Assembly: GCF_009392895.1 (NCBI RefSeq)
Contig: NZ_CP045488.1
Span: forward strand, 620,001 to 684,000
Length of the DNA: 64,000 nt
Origin: Natronorubrum aibiense
Lineage (GTDB): Archaea > Halobacteriota > Halobacteria > Halobacteriales > Natrialbaceae
Direction of reading: 5' to 3'
Shown: positions 17,756 to 26,586 of the stretch, piece by piece
How the letters are laid out: each line of letters opens with the position of its first letter
Numbering within the stretch: the first letter of the stretch is position 1
Made by a program: the position numbers and the translations under genes
Notes under the pieces: model-generated
What the model was told of the DNA's origin: nothing
What the model saw: the letters and a program-made list of their open reading frames with translations, nothing else
Databases searched by the model: none

Positions 17756-18484
17756 ATGGCAACCCAACCACACCTGCTGGTCGACGAGGGAGACCTGACC
17801 GATCGCGTACTTATTCCGGGCGATCCGGGCCGCGTCGATCGGATCGCCAGCCACTGTGACGAGGCCGAAACGGTCGCCGAAAACCGCGAGTACAAGGTCG
17901 TCAACGCCACCTACGAGGGCCAGGAGCTGACGATCTGCTCGACCGGCATCGGCTGTCCGTCGGCCGCGATCGCGATTGAGGAACTGGCGAACGTCGGCGT
18001 CGAGACGTTCATCCGCGTCGGGACGACCGGCGCGCTCCAGTCCGACATCGAGATCGGCGACATGGTCGTCGCGACCGGCGCCGCAAAAAACGAGGGGACC
18101 ACGAAACGGTACGAGGCCGTCGAGTACCCCGCCGTCCCGGATTACGACGTGCTGTCGGCGCTCGTCGATTCCGCCGAGGCAAACGACGAAGAGGTTCACG
18201 TCGGCCCGATCGCCTCCGACGACGCCTACTACGCCGAGTCCGAGGACGCCGTCGCCGACTGGGAAGCCGCCGGCCTGCTCGCCGTCGAGATGGAAGCCGC
18301 CGCCGTCTTCTCGCTGGCCCGCCGCAAGGGCCTGCGCGCCGGCGCGATCTGTACCGTCGACGGCAACCTCGTCGAAGGCACGCAGAAAGGGACCGACACC
18401 GAAGACGACGAACTCCCCGAGAAGGCCAAGAACAACGTCGCCCGCGCAATCGACATCGCGCTCGAGGCCGCCGTCGACCTCTAA
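17756..18484 (+). CDS. Nucleoside phosphorylase (probable guanosine phosphorylase)
   Basis: 242 residues of the PNP/UDP phosphorylase family. Family signatures are VLIPGDPGRVDRIA near residue 20, STGIGCPSAAIAIEELANVG (phosphate/ribose loop) and LLAVEMEAAAVFSLAR (base/ribose site with the conserved MEAA). It splits a nucleoside with phosphate into base and ribose 1-phosphate. Automated labels usually read uridine phosphorylase, but in the halophilic pentose bisphosphate pathway the first enzyme is guanosine phosphorylase of this family. Base preference cannot be read from the sequence alone. Confidence 0.88.
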   Translation: MATQPHLLVDEGDLTDRVLIPGDPGRVDRIASHCDEAETVAENREYKVVNATYEGQELTICSTGIGCPSAAIAIEELANVGVETFIRVGTTGALQSDIEIGDMVVATGAAKNEGTTKRYEAVEYPAVPDYDVLSALVDSAEANDEEVHVGPIASDDAYYAESEDAVADWEAAGLLAVEMEAAAVFSLARRKGLRAGAICTVDGNLVEGTQKGTDTEDDELPEKAKNNVARAIDIALEAAVDL

Positions 18485-18737
18485 CCGGACCCGTTTTTGC
18501 TCGAGTCGATCCGTTCCTCGAGAACCCGTTCTCTCCGCTGCGCTCTCGCCGCTCGAGATGCAGTTAGCGATGCTGCGAGCGCCGTCGCACCGTCGGTCGC
18601 TCGCTTCGTCACGGACAGTGTGCAGGTCGGCGTTCGAAATCAGTTCGTTGGTGGCGCTCGCCTCGGCGTCGTCGGTGCTTCAGTCGCCCGGTTCGAGCAG
18701 AGGCAATCACTAACACGCTGGCCCGACGAGAGTCCGT

Positions 18738-19388
18738 ATGGCAGATCCATCGAGCGACTCCGTCACCGTTGCCTTCGAGCGAGGCTACGACCGCGACGAA
18801 CTCGCTGCCCTCTTCGGGGACCTCGAGACGGCACTGACGGCCAACCGACCGCTGTGGCTGACTGACGGCGACCGGACTGTGCGAGTCACGATTCCATCAC
18901 ACGTTGTCGCGATGGCCGAAACTCGTCACGACGCCACCGAACCGCCGGTCGACGAACTAACGCTCTCCCTCGAGTGGGACGATCCGGACGGCTCGCGGCT
19001 CCGACTCGAGGACGCCGAGCGCGACGGACCCGAGATTACGAGCGACGAACCACCAGCCACGGGTGACGCGACGGCCGATTCGGGGATGGCGACGATTCCG
19101 CCGGACGCGGTCTCCGGTGGGGACGAACCAGAGACGGCTCGAGCGGACGCTCCCGAGGCAGCGTCGGAGACACAGCCGGAATCGACGCCGGACCAAGGCG
19201 AGCGATACAGTCGATTCGAGGTCTACGAGGACCGCGCTGGCGAGTGGCGCTGGCGATTGGTACACTGGAACGGCAACATCATCGCCGACAGCGGCGAGGG
19301 GTACTCCTCACGGTCGAACGCCAGACGCGCCGCACGCGGGGTTATGCGCAACGCCCCGACTGCGACGCTCGAAGACGCCGAGCGCTGA
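18738..19388 (+). CDS. Amphi-Trp domain plus YegP/DUF1508 domain protein
   Basis: 216 residues. The N-terminal 80 residues match the amphi-Trp type (ALTANRPLWLTDGDRTVRVT, ELTLSLEWDDPD). A disordered acidic linker covers about 85-150. The C-terminal 60 residues match the HVO_2922/YegP type: RFEVYEDRAGEWRWRLVHWN, then IIADSGEGYSSRSNARRAA. YegP-like domains are small dimeric proteins of unknown function, sometimes tied to stress. The 253 bp upstream contain no credible gene. It converges on the DUF547 gene with a 9-bp gap. Confidence 0.82.
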   Translation: MADPSSDSVTVAFERGYDRDELAALFGDLETALTANRPLWLTDGDRTVRVTIPSHVVAMAETRHDATEPPVDELTLSLEWDDPDGSRLRLEDAERDGPEITSDEPPATGDATADSGMATIPPDAVSGGDEPETARADAPEAASETQPESTPDQGERYSRFEVYEDRAGEWRWRLVHWNGNIIADSGEGYSSRSNARRAARGVMRNAPTATLEDAER

Positions 19389-19397
19389 CGGACGCCG

Positions 19398-20132
19398 TCA
19401 CGGCTCACGGACGAACTCGTCGGAGTCGAAATCGACTGCCGGCGTCCGGGATGCCGACTCGTAGCGGAGCGACGGCGTCCGGCCGTCCGGAACTGCGCCG
19501 TACTGCTGCAGAAACGCGACGATGCCGCGTTTGCCGCCGAAGTCGCCGCGATAGCGTCGAAACAGCCGTGGCACGGTCGCGACGTCTCGTTCCCGGTCGT
19601 ACGTCACGTTCTCCTCGAGAAACCACTCGACGGCGATATCGAGTTCCGTCTCGACGTCATCCGGCGAGTACGTCGTGATCGGGGTCGCGTGGTCGGCACC
19701 GTCGCTCACCGCGAAATGGATCCGTGGCTCGCAGTCGGGCAAGCGGAACTGCCGTTCGAACGACGACGGGAACGGTCGCGGCAGATAGCCGAATCCCCAC
19801 GGGTGTTTCGAACAGCGAAGCATACCGTGTTCGATGTCGTTGAGGCTCATCCAGACGCCGCTCACCGGGATTCGGTCGCGAGTACGGAGCTTCCAGCGCG
19901 TTCGAATACCACCCTCGAGCACCGATGGCTCGGCCTCCGAGAGCAACTGCGCGTAGGCGTTGTAGCAGTTGAGCCAGAAGGCGAGTTTCCCCTCGCGGCT
20001 GGCGAGTGCACGCTCTAGTCGCGATCGCTCGAGGGTCGCAAGCCGGTCTTGCAGCCAGTCGGTATCCCCCTCAGTCTTGACCGTATACAACAGATCGGCC
20101 GACAGAGAGAGGGGATCGAGCTGGGTCGGCAT
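19398..20132 (-). CDS. DUF547 domain protein
   Basis: 244 residues from ATG 20130-20132 (MPTQLDPLSLSADLLYTVK); the longer frame upstream runs into the promoter of the next gene. The DUF547 core includes KLAFWLNCYNAYAQLLSE, RIPVSGVWMSLNDIEHGML and HFAVSDGADHATPI. DUF547 has a cysteine-peptidase-like fold according to family descriptions, and a Cys (NCYNAY) with His residues is present here. No signal peptide is evident. It is divergent from the AI-2E-type transporter gene. Confidence 0.82.
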   Translation of the reverse strand: MPTQLDPLSLSADLLYTVKTEGDTDWLQDRLATLERSRLERALASREGKLAFWLNCYNAYAQLLSEAEPSVLEGGIRTRWKLRTRDRIPVSGVWMSLNDIEHGMLRCSKHPWGFGYLPRPFPSSFERQFRLPDCEPRIHFAVSDGADHATPITTYSPDDVETELDIAVEWFLEENVTYDRERDVATVPRLFRRYRGDFGGKRGIVAFLQQYGAVPDGRTPSLRYESASRTPAVDFDSDEFVREP

Positions 20133-20247
20133 TCGTTCGACCGTTGGCGAACCAGACCCTTGAAGCCGTGTGGCGAGTGGCGGTGACACTCTCATCGAGA
20201 GACATGTCTGGATCAGTTTTATCCGACACTTCGTAGAGAGAAACACT

Positions 20248-21264
20248 GTGAACCTGAGTAAGGGGTATCTCCTGGCGCTTGTCCTCCTCTTTGCGTACCT
20301 CTCGTGGCAACTGGTAACGCCGTTTCTGCAGTTCGTCCTCGGAGCCGTACTCATCGCGTTCGTGTGTTATCCGATGCAGGCCCGACTCGAGGCCTACGTG
20401 TCGCCGTCGGTCGCTGCGTTCTCGCTCGTCGTGGTGTCGATCGTCGCCTTCATTATCCCGTTCGTTCTCGTGATTGCCGTCGTCGCCGACGAGGCCGCAC
20501 GGATCGCACAGGAACGCGATCCACGGGCGCTGCAGACAGACGAACTCGAGGCACGAATCGAAGCCGAAACGGGGTTCGAGGTCGATCTGACGGAGACGGT
20601 CGTCTCCTCAGCAGAACAGATCGGGACCGCCGTCTTCGAGCAGACGACGGCGTGGTTCAGCGTGGTGACTCACGCGCTGATCGGTCTTGGGGTGGCTCTG
20701 TTTCTCCTCTACTACCTGCTCAAGGATGGCGACAATCTGCTACGGTGGCTTCGAGAGATAACTCCACTCCCCAAGGACGTGCAGAACGCCCTCTACGGTG
20801 AACTCAGCGACGTCATGTGGGCTGTTCTGGCCGGCCACGTCCTGATCGCGATCATCCAAGGTGTCATCGCCGGGCTGGGGCTGTTCGCGACCGGCATTCC
20901 GAACGCCGCGTTCTGGACGTTTATCATGGTAATCCTTGCGCTCATCCCATTGGTCGGCGCGTTTTTGGTCTGGGGGCCGGCCGTCGGGTATCTCCTGGTT
21001 ATCGGCGAACCGATCCTCGCGATCATCTTGGCGATCTACAGCACGATCGTCGTCGGCCTCTCGGACGACTATCTGCGGCCGATACTCGTCGACCGGTACG
21101 CCAGCCTCAATCCCGCTGTCATCATCATCGGCGTGCTCGGCGGCATCTACGCCTACGGCATCATGGGGCTGTTCTTCGGCCCCGTTCTCGTCGGTGGGCT
21201 ACTCGCGACCCTCGACGTCGTCAACGATCACTACGACCGTCTCGGCGACGAGACACGGTCGTGA
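20248..21264 (+). CDS. AI-2E/PerM-family membrane transporter
   Basis: 338 residues with a GTG start at 20248 (VNLSKGYLLALVLLFAYLSW); in-frame codons upstream overlap the divergent promoter. About eight transmembrane helices. A charged extracytoplasmic segment covers about 85-135. The C-terminal block has GIPNAAFWTFIMVILALIPL and YIYGIMG-like GGIYAYGIMGLFFGPVLVGG, typical of the family. Bacterial members export AI-2 or act as Na+/H+ antiporters; the haloarchaeal role is unknown. It stands upstream of the oxidase operon with an 86-bp gap containing its own TATA-like element. Confidence 0.87.
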   Translation: MNLSKGYLLALVLLFAYLSWQLVTPFLQFVLGAVLIAFVCYPMQARLEAYVSPSVAAFSLVVVSIVAFIIPFVLVIAVVADEAARIAQERDPRALQTDELEARIEAETGFEVDLTETVVSSAEQIGTAVFEQTTAWFSVVTHALIGLGVALFLLYYLLKDGDNLLRWLREITPLPKDVQNALYGELSDVMWAVLAGHVLIAIIQGVIAGLGLFATGIPNAAFWTFIMVILALIPLVGAFLVWGPAVGYLLVIGEPILAIILAIYSTIVVGLSDDYLRPILVDRYASLNPAVIIIGVLGGIYAYGIMGLFFGPVLVGGLLATLDVVNDHYDRLGDETRS

Positions 21265-21317
21265 CTCGAGGGGTCCGTAACGGCCGCTATGGGGACACTG
21301 CCACATCGTGTCAATCC

Positions 21318-21327
21318 TTTATTTATC
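21318..21327 (+). promoter_or_regulatory. TATA-like element of the cba oxidase operon
   Basis: The sequence tttatttatc lies 24-33 bp before the cbaD ATG at 21351, the usual archaeal distance from box A to the start of a leaderless transcript. It follows directly after the preceding transporter gene, so the oxidase genes likely have their own promoter. Confidence 0.55.
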
Positions 21328-21350
21328 TAGCCGTGGTCAGGAGTCCGAGT

Positions 21351-21533
21351 ATGCCAGACGAGAACGTCCACGAGTTGGCGGCGCCGGATCGAGCGATCGA
21401 CCACGACGAGTTCGATCCACTGGGGACGCTGACGTTGATTGTATTATACTTTCTCGTGCTCGTGTTAATGTGGCTGTTTACGTACTTTATCGAATTTCTC
21501 GGCAACGATCCGACACCACTGGTGATCGTATGA
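21351..21533 (+). CDS. cbaD: ba3-type cytochrome oxidase small subunit CbaD
   Basis: 60 residues with one membrane helix (TLTLIVLYFLVLVLMWLFTY) after a short acidic N-terminus. In Natronomonas pharaonis a small CbaD precedes cbaB and cbaA, and the FDPLGTLTLI...FTYFIEFLG pattern fits. The stop overlaps the ATG of the next gene by 4 bp (ATGA), implying translational coupling. It is probably an accessory helix of the oxidase complex. Confidence 0.8.
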   Translation: MPDENVHELAAPDRAIDHDEFDPLGTLTLIVLYFLVLVLMWLFTYFIEFLGNDPTPLVIV

Positions 21534-22381
21534 GAATTCATACTTACGAGAAACTGTGGCTCGTTGCTGCATTCCTGTTGATCGTGGGGTTCATCGCGAC
21601 GATCACGTACGGCTCGGTGGGCCTCGGAATCCAGATGATCGACGATAGCGAAGAGACGCTCAGTCCCGACGACATCAACGACGACGAGCGTTTCGGCGAA
21701 CCGCGCGTCGAGCAAGTCGGTGAAAACGAGTACGAAGCCTACGTCGTCGCCCAGACGTTTATTTTCCAGCCCGACCCGATCGAAATACCCGCAAACAGCC
21801 GAGTGACCTTTTATGTGACCAGTCGGGACGTGATCCACGGCTTCGATGTCGTCGGGACGAATACCAACACGATGGTGATCCCCGGTGAGGTCTCGAAGAT
21901 GACCGTCGAGTTCGACGAACCCGACGAGTACGGGATCGTCTGCAACGAGTACTGTGGCGACTTCCACCACACGATGGAAGGCCAACTCAACGTCGTTCCC
22001 GAAGACGAGTTCGACATGACCGAACTCGAGGTCGAAGCCGACGACGAAGTCGAGCTCGGCGACGAAGCGACCGTCACCATCACCGTCGAAAACGGCGCGC
22101 TCGACGACCTCGAGACGACGGCCACGTTCGAGATCGGCGACCAGACGGTCGAAGAGGACATCACCGTGCCCGGACAGGACTCCGAGGAGGTGACCGTCAC
22201 CGTCGATTCGACTGAACTCGGTGAAGGGGACCACGACTGGACGGTCACGGTCGACGACTACGAGGAGAGTGGGACGCTGACCGTGGCCGAAGACCTCGAG
22301 AGCGAGGACGAGGATGGCGCCGATGGCGGCGATGGAAGCGAAACGGACGAGGACGCCGAGGCGGGTAATGACAATGAGTAA
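21530..22381 (+). CDS. cbaB: ba3-type cytochrome oxidase subunit II (CuA) with C-terminal extension
   Basis: 283 residues. One N-terminal anchor helix (residues 9-32) is followed by a cupredoxin domain. CuA ligands visible are His103 (DVIHGFD), Cys138 and Cys142, His146 and Met149 in IVCNEYCGDFHHTMEG. This subunit takes electrons from a small redox protein such as halocyanin. After the CuA domain, residues about 163-255 form an extra beta-rich, CARDB-like segment (ELGDEATVTITVENGALDDL), then a very acidic tail. That extension is not part of a standard subunit II. It overlaps both neighbours. Confidence 0.92.
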   Translation: MRIHTYEKLWLVAAFLLIVGFIATITYGSVGLGIQMIDDSEETLSPDDINDDERFGEPRVEQVGENEYEAYVVAQTFIFQPDPIEIPANSRVTFYVTSRDVIHGFDVVGTNTNTMVIPGEVSKMTVEFDEPDEYGIVCNEYCGDFHHTMEGQLNVVPEDEFDMTELEVEADDEVELGDEATVTITVENGALDDLETTATFEIGDQTVEEDITVPGQDSEEVTVTVDSTELGEGDHDWTVTVDDYEESGTLTVAEDLESEDEDGADGGDGSETDEDAEAGNDNE

Positions 22382-24125
22382 CACGTTTGTCGACGCGTAT
22401 CCGGACCAAGCACGCTTCATTCGGCGGGTGTTTGCCACCTCGTTTACCGCCTTCGCCGTCGGCGCGTTCTTCGGCTTGATTCAGGCACTCCATCGGACGG
22501 ATATCCTCAGAGTCCTCGAGTCGCCGGACTACTACACCGTGTTGACCGGTCACGGCGTCTTTCTGGTCCTCTCGTTTACGATCTTTTTCCTCGTGGGAGT
22601 CTATCAGTGGGCAGTCACCGACAGCCTCGAGCGCCGCCCGGTCGATATGCGGTTTACTTGGGGCTGGTACGGCCTGATGGTTCTCGGTACGTTGCTCGCA
22701 GCGTTTGCGATCCTGGCCGGCTTCGTCGAGGAGATCGACGTGAGTGCGGACACACTCTTTACGTTCTACGCACCGCTGCAGGGCCATCCGATCTTCTACG
22801 TCGGGCTGGTGTTGTTCGTCGTCGGAACCTGGCTCGCGGGCGTCGACTGGTTCCGGTCGTGGTGGGCTTGGAAAGGAGACCACCCGGGCGAGCGGATCCC
22901 GCTGCCGACGTTTATGGTTCTGACGACGATGATCATGTGGTACATCTCGTCGATCGGCGTCGCCGTGGCGATTCTCGCGTTTATTTTGCCGTGGACGCTC
23001 GGTCTCGTGGAATCGGTCAATCCGACGCTGACGCGAACGCTGTTCTGGTACTTCGGTCACCCAGTCGTCTACTTCTGGTTGTTACCGGCGTATCTGCTGT
23101 GGTACATTCTGTTGCCGAAACTCTCCGGCGGCCGACTGTTCAGCGATCCGCTCGCTCGAGTCGTGTTCATCCTGTTTATCTTGCTGTCGACGCCGGTCGG
23201 GATCCACCACCAGTATCTCGATCCGGGGATCGCGGACGGATTCAAATTCATCGTGATGACGAACACCATGTTTCTCCTGTTGCCGAGCCTGCTGACGGCC
23301 TTTACTGTCGTTGCCAGCATGGAACACGGCGCTCGACAGCGCGGCGGGACGGGTTACGTCGGCTGGCTCAGAGCCCTGCCGTGGCGAGAGCCGGCGTTTA
23401 CCGGGATGGCACTGGCAGGGCTCGTCTTCGCGTTCGGCGGCTTTACCGGCATCGTCAACGCCGGGATGAACATCAACTACCTCGTCCACAACTCGCTGTG
23501 GGTGCCCGGCCACATTCACACGCAGGTCGGCACCGCGACCGCACTGACGTTCATGGCCGGCTCCTACTGGCTCGTCCCGCAACTGACCGGAAACCGCCTC
23601 GTCGGGCGCACGATCGGGCTGGTCCAGGTCCTGTTGTGGTTCATCGGGATCGTGTTCATGACGAACTCGATGTACCGCGGCGGGTTGGTCGGCATGCCCC
23701 GGCGAACCGCCGAACCGCAGTACGAAGGCTTCCAGTACGAAGTCGCCGCCGGCTCGGTCGGTGAACTCAACGCGCAACTCGCCATCGGCGGCGTGCTCCT
23801 GTTCGTCTCGGCGATGCTGTTCCTCGCGCTGATGCTTTTGACCCTGTTCAACCCAGACAGCGAACCGATCGACAATCGGACGATCCCAGCGCCGCTATCC
23901 GGTCCCGACGACGCACCGGCCGTCCTCGACAACCTGAAGCTCTGGACCGCCATCGCCGCCGTTTTGGTCCTGTTGGCGTACTCGCTACCGCTCGCCAGTA
24001 TCGTCACGCGAGGTGGCCTGTTCGGCCCGGATATCGGTCCTTTTCCCGTCACGATCGAAGAAAGTGGAAGCATCGAACTTGTCCGAATGGGTCTCGAGTT
24101 CGCCCTCGAGACCGTCGGTCGGTGA
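22374..24125 (+). CDS. cbaA: ba3-type cytochrome oxidase subunit I
   Basis: 583 residues from ATG 22374; ATG 22368 is possible. It is the haem-copper catalytic subunit reducing O2 to water and pumping protons. Visible ligands are His60 (VLTGHGVFL) for the low-spin haem, His229 and Tyr233 (FGHPVVYFW) with His278/279 (GIHHQY) for CuB, and His380/382 (VPGHIHTQVGT) near the haem a3 site. Lack of the Glu in HPEVY (here HPVVY) marks the B-type family. The start lies inside the end of cbaB, so the operon is tightly coupled. Thirteen or more helices are expected. Confidence 0.93.
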   Translation: MSNTFVDAYPDQARFIRRVFATSFTAFAVGAFFGLIQALHRTDILRVLESPDYYTVLTGHGVFLVLSFTIFFLVGVYQWAVTDSLERRPVDMRFTWGWYGLMVLGTLLAAFAILAGFVEEIDVSADTLFTFYAPLQGHPIFYVGLVLFVVGTWLAGVDWFRSWWAWKGDHPGERIPLPTFMVLTTMIMWYISSIGVAVAILAFILPWTLGLVESVNPTLTRTLFWYFGHPVVYFWLLPAYLLWYILLPKLSGGRLFSDPLARVVFILFILLSTPVGIHHQYLDPGIADGFKFIVMTNTMFLLLPSLLTAFTVVASMEHGARQRGGTGYVGWLRALPWREPAFTGMALAGLVFAFGGFTGIVNAGMNINYLVHNSLWVPGHIHTQVGTATALTFMAGSYWLVPQLTGNRLVGRTIGLVQVLLWFIGIVFMTNSMYRGGLVGMPRRTAEPQYEGFQYEVAAGSVGELNAQLAIGGVLLFVSAMLFLALMLLTLFNPDSEPIDNRTIPAPLSGPDDAPAVLDNLKLWTAIAAVLVLLAYSLPLASIVTRGGLFGPDIGPFPVTIEESGSIELVRMGLEFALETVGR

Positions 24126-24131
24126 TCTTCG

Positions 24132-24323
24132 ATGCGTCTCACGCTTCCTCGATTGCTCTTAGTGATCGCGTTTCTGATCGTCGTTCTCGTCGAGTTGCGA
24201 ACCGTGCTCGGCTTTTTCGATATCGCGGTCCCGTTTACCACCGTGATCGTCGTCGGTGTCGTCGTGATCGGGGCGCTTGTTCTCTGGTCGCTACTCTCGA
24301 GTGGAGAGCGCTCGAACGAGTAA
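24132..24323 (+). CDS. cbaC: Small membrane protein of the cba oxidase operon (CbaC-like)
   Basis: 63 residues with two hydrophobic helices (LLLVIAFLIVVLVELRTVLG and VIVVGVVVIGALVLWSLL). It starts 6 bp after cbaA on the same strand, so it almost certainly belongs to the operon. Small proteins of this kind are labelled CbaC in haloarchaeal annotations; the symbol is given on context only. Confidence 0.65.
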   Translation: MRLTLPRLLLVIAFLIVVLVELRTVLGFFDIAVPFTTVIVVGVVVIGALVLWSLLSSGERSNE

Positions 24324-24388
24324 GCCCCACTCGAGCGCCACAATCCGTCGCGCTTTTGCCCGACCAGCCCTGAAGAGCGGACACGCGA

Positions 24389-25642
24389 ATGGCCCGCTAT
24401 CACATCGAAACCTACGGCTGTACGTCGAACCGTGGCGAGAGCCGCGAGATCGAGCGACGACTCCGCGATGCGGGCCACTACCGAGTCGATGGACCGGACG
24501 ACGCCGACGTCGCGATTTTGAACACCTGTACCGTCGTCGAGAAGACCGAACGGAACATGCTGCGCCGCGCCGAGGAACTCTCCGAGGAGACGGCTGACCT
24601 CTTTATCACGGGCTGTATGGCCCTCGCACAGGGCGAGGAGTTCGCTCAGGCCGACATCGACGGTCGGGTCCTCCACTGGGACGAGGTTCCTGAAGCCGTC
24701 ACGAACGGCGAGTGTCCGACGACGACACCCGACGCCGAACCCATCCTCGACGGCGTCGTCGGCATTTTGCCCATCGCACGGGGCTGTATGTCCGACTGTT
24801 CGTACTGTATTACCAAACACGCGACGGGCAAAATCGACTCCCCGCCGATCGAGGACAACGTCGCGAAAGCCCGCGCGCTGATCCACGCCGGCGCAAAGGA
24901 GATCCGAATCACGGGCCAGGACACCGGCGTCTACGGCTGGGACGAAGGGGAACGAAAGCTTCACCGGCTGCTCGAGGAGATCTGCGAGATCGACGGCGAC
25001 TTCCGAGTGCGCGTCGGGATGGCCAACCCGAAAGGCGTCCACGGCATCCGCGAGGAACTCGCCGACGTCTTCGCCGAGTACGACGAACTGTACGACTTCC
25101 TGCACGCGCCCGTCCAGTCGGGAAGCAACGACGTCCTCGGCGATATGCGACGCCAACATCAGGTCGAAGAGTATCTCGAGGTCGTCGAGACGTTCGACGA
25201 GGCCCTCGACTACTGGACGCTCTCGACGGACTTCATCGTCGGTTTCCCGACCGAAACCGACCACGACCACGACCAGTCGATGGCCCTCCTTCGGGAAACC
25301 CGCCCGGAGAAGATCAATGTCACCCGCTTCTCCAAGCGGCCGGGGACCGACGCTGCCGACATGAAAGGGCTAGGCGGCACCATCAAAAAGGAGCGCTCGA
25401 AGGAGATGAGCGCGGTCAAACGCGACATCGTGGGCGAGGCGTACGCGGCGATGGTCGGCGAGACGCGCGAGGACGTCCTCGTCGTCGAAGAAGGGACCGC
25501 CGACTCTGTCAAGTGCCGGGACTCCGCGTACAGGCAGATCATCGTTCAGAACGCCAGCGAGCACGGCATCGAACCCGGCGATTTCGTCGACCTCGAGATC
25601 ACGGCCCACGAAACGATGTACGCGTTCGGGACACCGGTGTAG
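24389..25642 (+). CDS. tRNA t6A37 methylthiotransferase (MtaB/CDKAL1 type)
   Basis: 417 residues with the full MiaB-family layout. An N-terminal UPF0004 domain (ETYGCTSNRGESREIERRL, LNTCTVVEKTERNML, ITGCMALAQGE) supplies one [4Fe-4S] cluster. A radical-SAM motif CxxxCxxC follows in ARGCMSDCSYCITKHATG. A TRAM-like C-terminal segment ends the chain. It converts t6A37 to ms2t6A37 in tRNAs reading ANN codons. The archaeal/eukaryotic e-MtaB subgroup is the best fit by length and domain order. The very long minus-strand frame over this region is an artefact of GC bias. Confidence 0.92.
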   Translation: MARYHIETYGCTSNRGESREIERRLRDAGHYRVDGPDDADVAILNTCTVVEKTERNMLRRAEELSEETADLFITGCMALAQGEEFAQADIDGRVLHWDEVPEAVTNGECPTTTPDAEPILDGVVGILPIARGCMSDCSYCITKHATGKIDSPPIEDNVAKARALIHAGAKEIRITGQDTGVYGWDEGERKLHRLLEEICEIDGDFRVRVGMANPKGVHGIREELADVFAEYDELYDFLHAPVQSGSNDVLGDMRRQHQVEEYLEVVETFDEALDYWTLSTDFIVGFPTETDHDHDQSMALLRETRPEKINVTRFSKRPGTDAADMKGLGGTIKKERSKEMSAVKRDIVGEAYAAMVGETREDVLVVEEGTADSVKCRDSAYRQIIVQNASEHGIEPGDFVDLEITAHETMYAFGTPV

Positions 25643-25737
25643 CTGCTTTTCCACTGCGTACATGGCGCTCGAAGATGGCGTGTGGCCACACCACCGCCGT
25701 GTCAGCGTTTTTGCCGCTCCGACGCCAACGACAACGT

Positions 25738-25974
25738 ATGCTAACGCTGTACCGCCTCGAGGGCTGTCCGTACTGTGTAACCGTCGCCGAACGCCTCGAG
25801 GCCCTCGACGTCGACTACGAGAGCGTCTGGGTCGAGGGACGTCACTCACAGCGCGACGACGTCAAAGGCATCTCCGGGCAGCGACAGGTTCCCGTCATCG
25901 TCGACGACGCTCGAGGGGTGACGATGGCGGAATCCGAGCGGATCCTCGAGTATCTCGATACGACATATGCCTAA
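25738..25974 (+). CDS. Glutaredoxin/GST N-domain-like thioredoxin-fold protein
   Basis: 78 residues, one thioredoxin-fold domain with LYRLEGCPYCVTVAERLEAL (CPYC redox motif), QRQVPVIVD (cis-Pro) and VTMAESERILEYLDTTY. It has the length of a glutaredoxin; haloarchaea use gamma-glutamylcysteine rather than glutathione, so its electron partner is uncertain. It follows the methylthiotransferase by 95 bp and converges with the HIT gene. Confidence 0.85.
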   Translation: MLTLYRLEGCPYCVTVAERLEALDVDYESVWVEGRHSQRDDVKGISGQRQVPVIVDDARGVTMAESERILEYLDTTYA

Positions 25975-26046
25975 CGCTGTCTTCCAGCAGCCGACGATCT
26001 GGTCGGATGATCGATTCTGGCAGAAGAACCGCTCGTTACTCGTTCG

Positions 26047-26586
26047 TCACTCGAAGACGACGGCGCTGTTCGCGTCCGGCACGGTCGCCCCGTCCTGGTC
26101 GGCGAACGCTTCGTGGACGAGGTCGTAGGTTTCTTCGAGCGCTTCGACGATCACCGTGGTGTCGCTGATCACGGGCATGAAATTGGTGTCGCCCTGCCAG
26201 CGCGGGACGACGTGGGTGTGGAGGTGGTCGTCGATGGAACCACCGGCCCCGTCACCGAGGTTCAAGCCGGCGTTGAACCCATCCGGGGCGAGGCCTGCCT
26301 CGAGTGCGTCGAAGGTTCGCTGTTTCAAGCGAGCGTGATCGAGGAGTTGGTCGTCGGTGAGGTCACTGTAATCCCCGGTGTGTGCGTGCGGGATCACCAT
26401 CGTGTGGCCCGGGTTGTACGGATAGTTGTTCAGCATGACGAACGCGTGCTCGCTGCGCGCGACGATGTGGTTCTCCCTGTCGGTGTCCTGTTCGGGCAGT
26501 TCACAGAAGACGCAGTCCTCGATCTCGGCGTTTTTGTCCTCGCGTCTGATCCACTCGATTCGCCACGGGGCAAACACCTGCTCCAT
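26047..26586 (-). CDS. HIT family nucleotide hydrolase/transferase
   Basis: 179 residues from the ATG at 26584-26586 (MEQVFAPWRIEWIRRED); the first codons upstream are dropped. The histidine triad is DDHLHTHVVPRW. A zinc-type pair CVFCELP is present near the N-terminus, as in Fhit/Ap4A-phosphorylase relatives. Family members hydrolyse or transfer nucleoside phosphates such as Ap4A or AMP-lysine. The substrate is not determinable here. Confidence 0.9.
   Translation of the reverse strand: MEQVFAPWRIEWIRREDKNAEIEDCVFCELPEQDTDRENHIVARSEHAFVMLNNYPYNPGHTMVIPHAHTGDYSDLTDDQLLDHARLKQRTFDALEAGLAPDGFNAGLNLGDGAGGSIDDHLHTHVVPRWQGDTNFMPVISDTTVIVEALEETYDLVHEAFADQDGATVPDANSAVVFE

Noticed and set aside
18485-18737. 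Possible gene before the YegP-like gene
   Set aside because: Frames here are Ser/Ala/Arg-rich, without motifs, and extend into the next gene in the wrong frame.
23564-25270. 568-codon minus-strand frame
   Set aside because: It lies opposite the clear methylthiotransferase and oxidase genes; long antisense frames are usual in GC-rich DNA and it lacks domain-like sequence.
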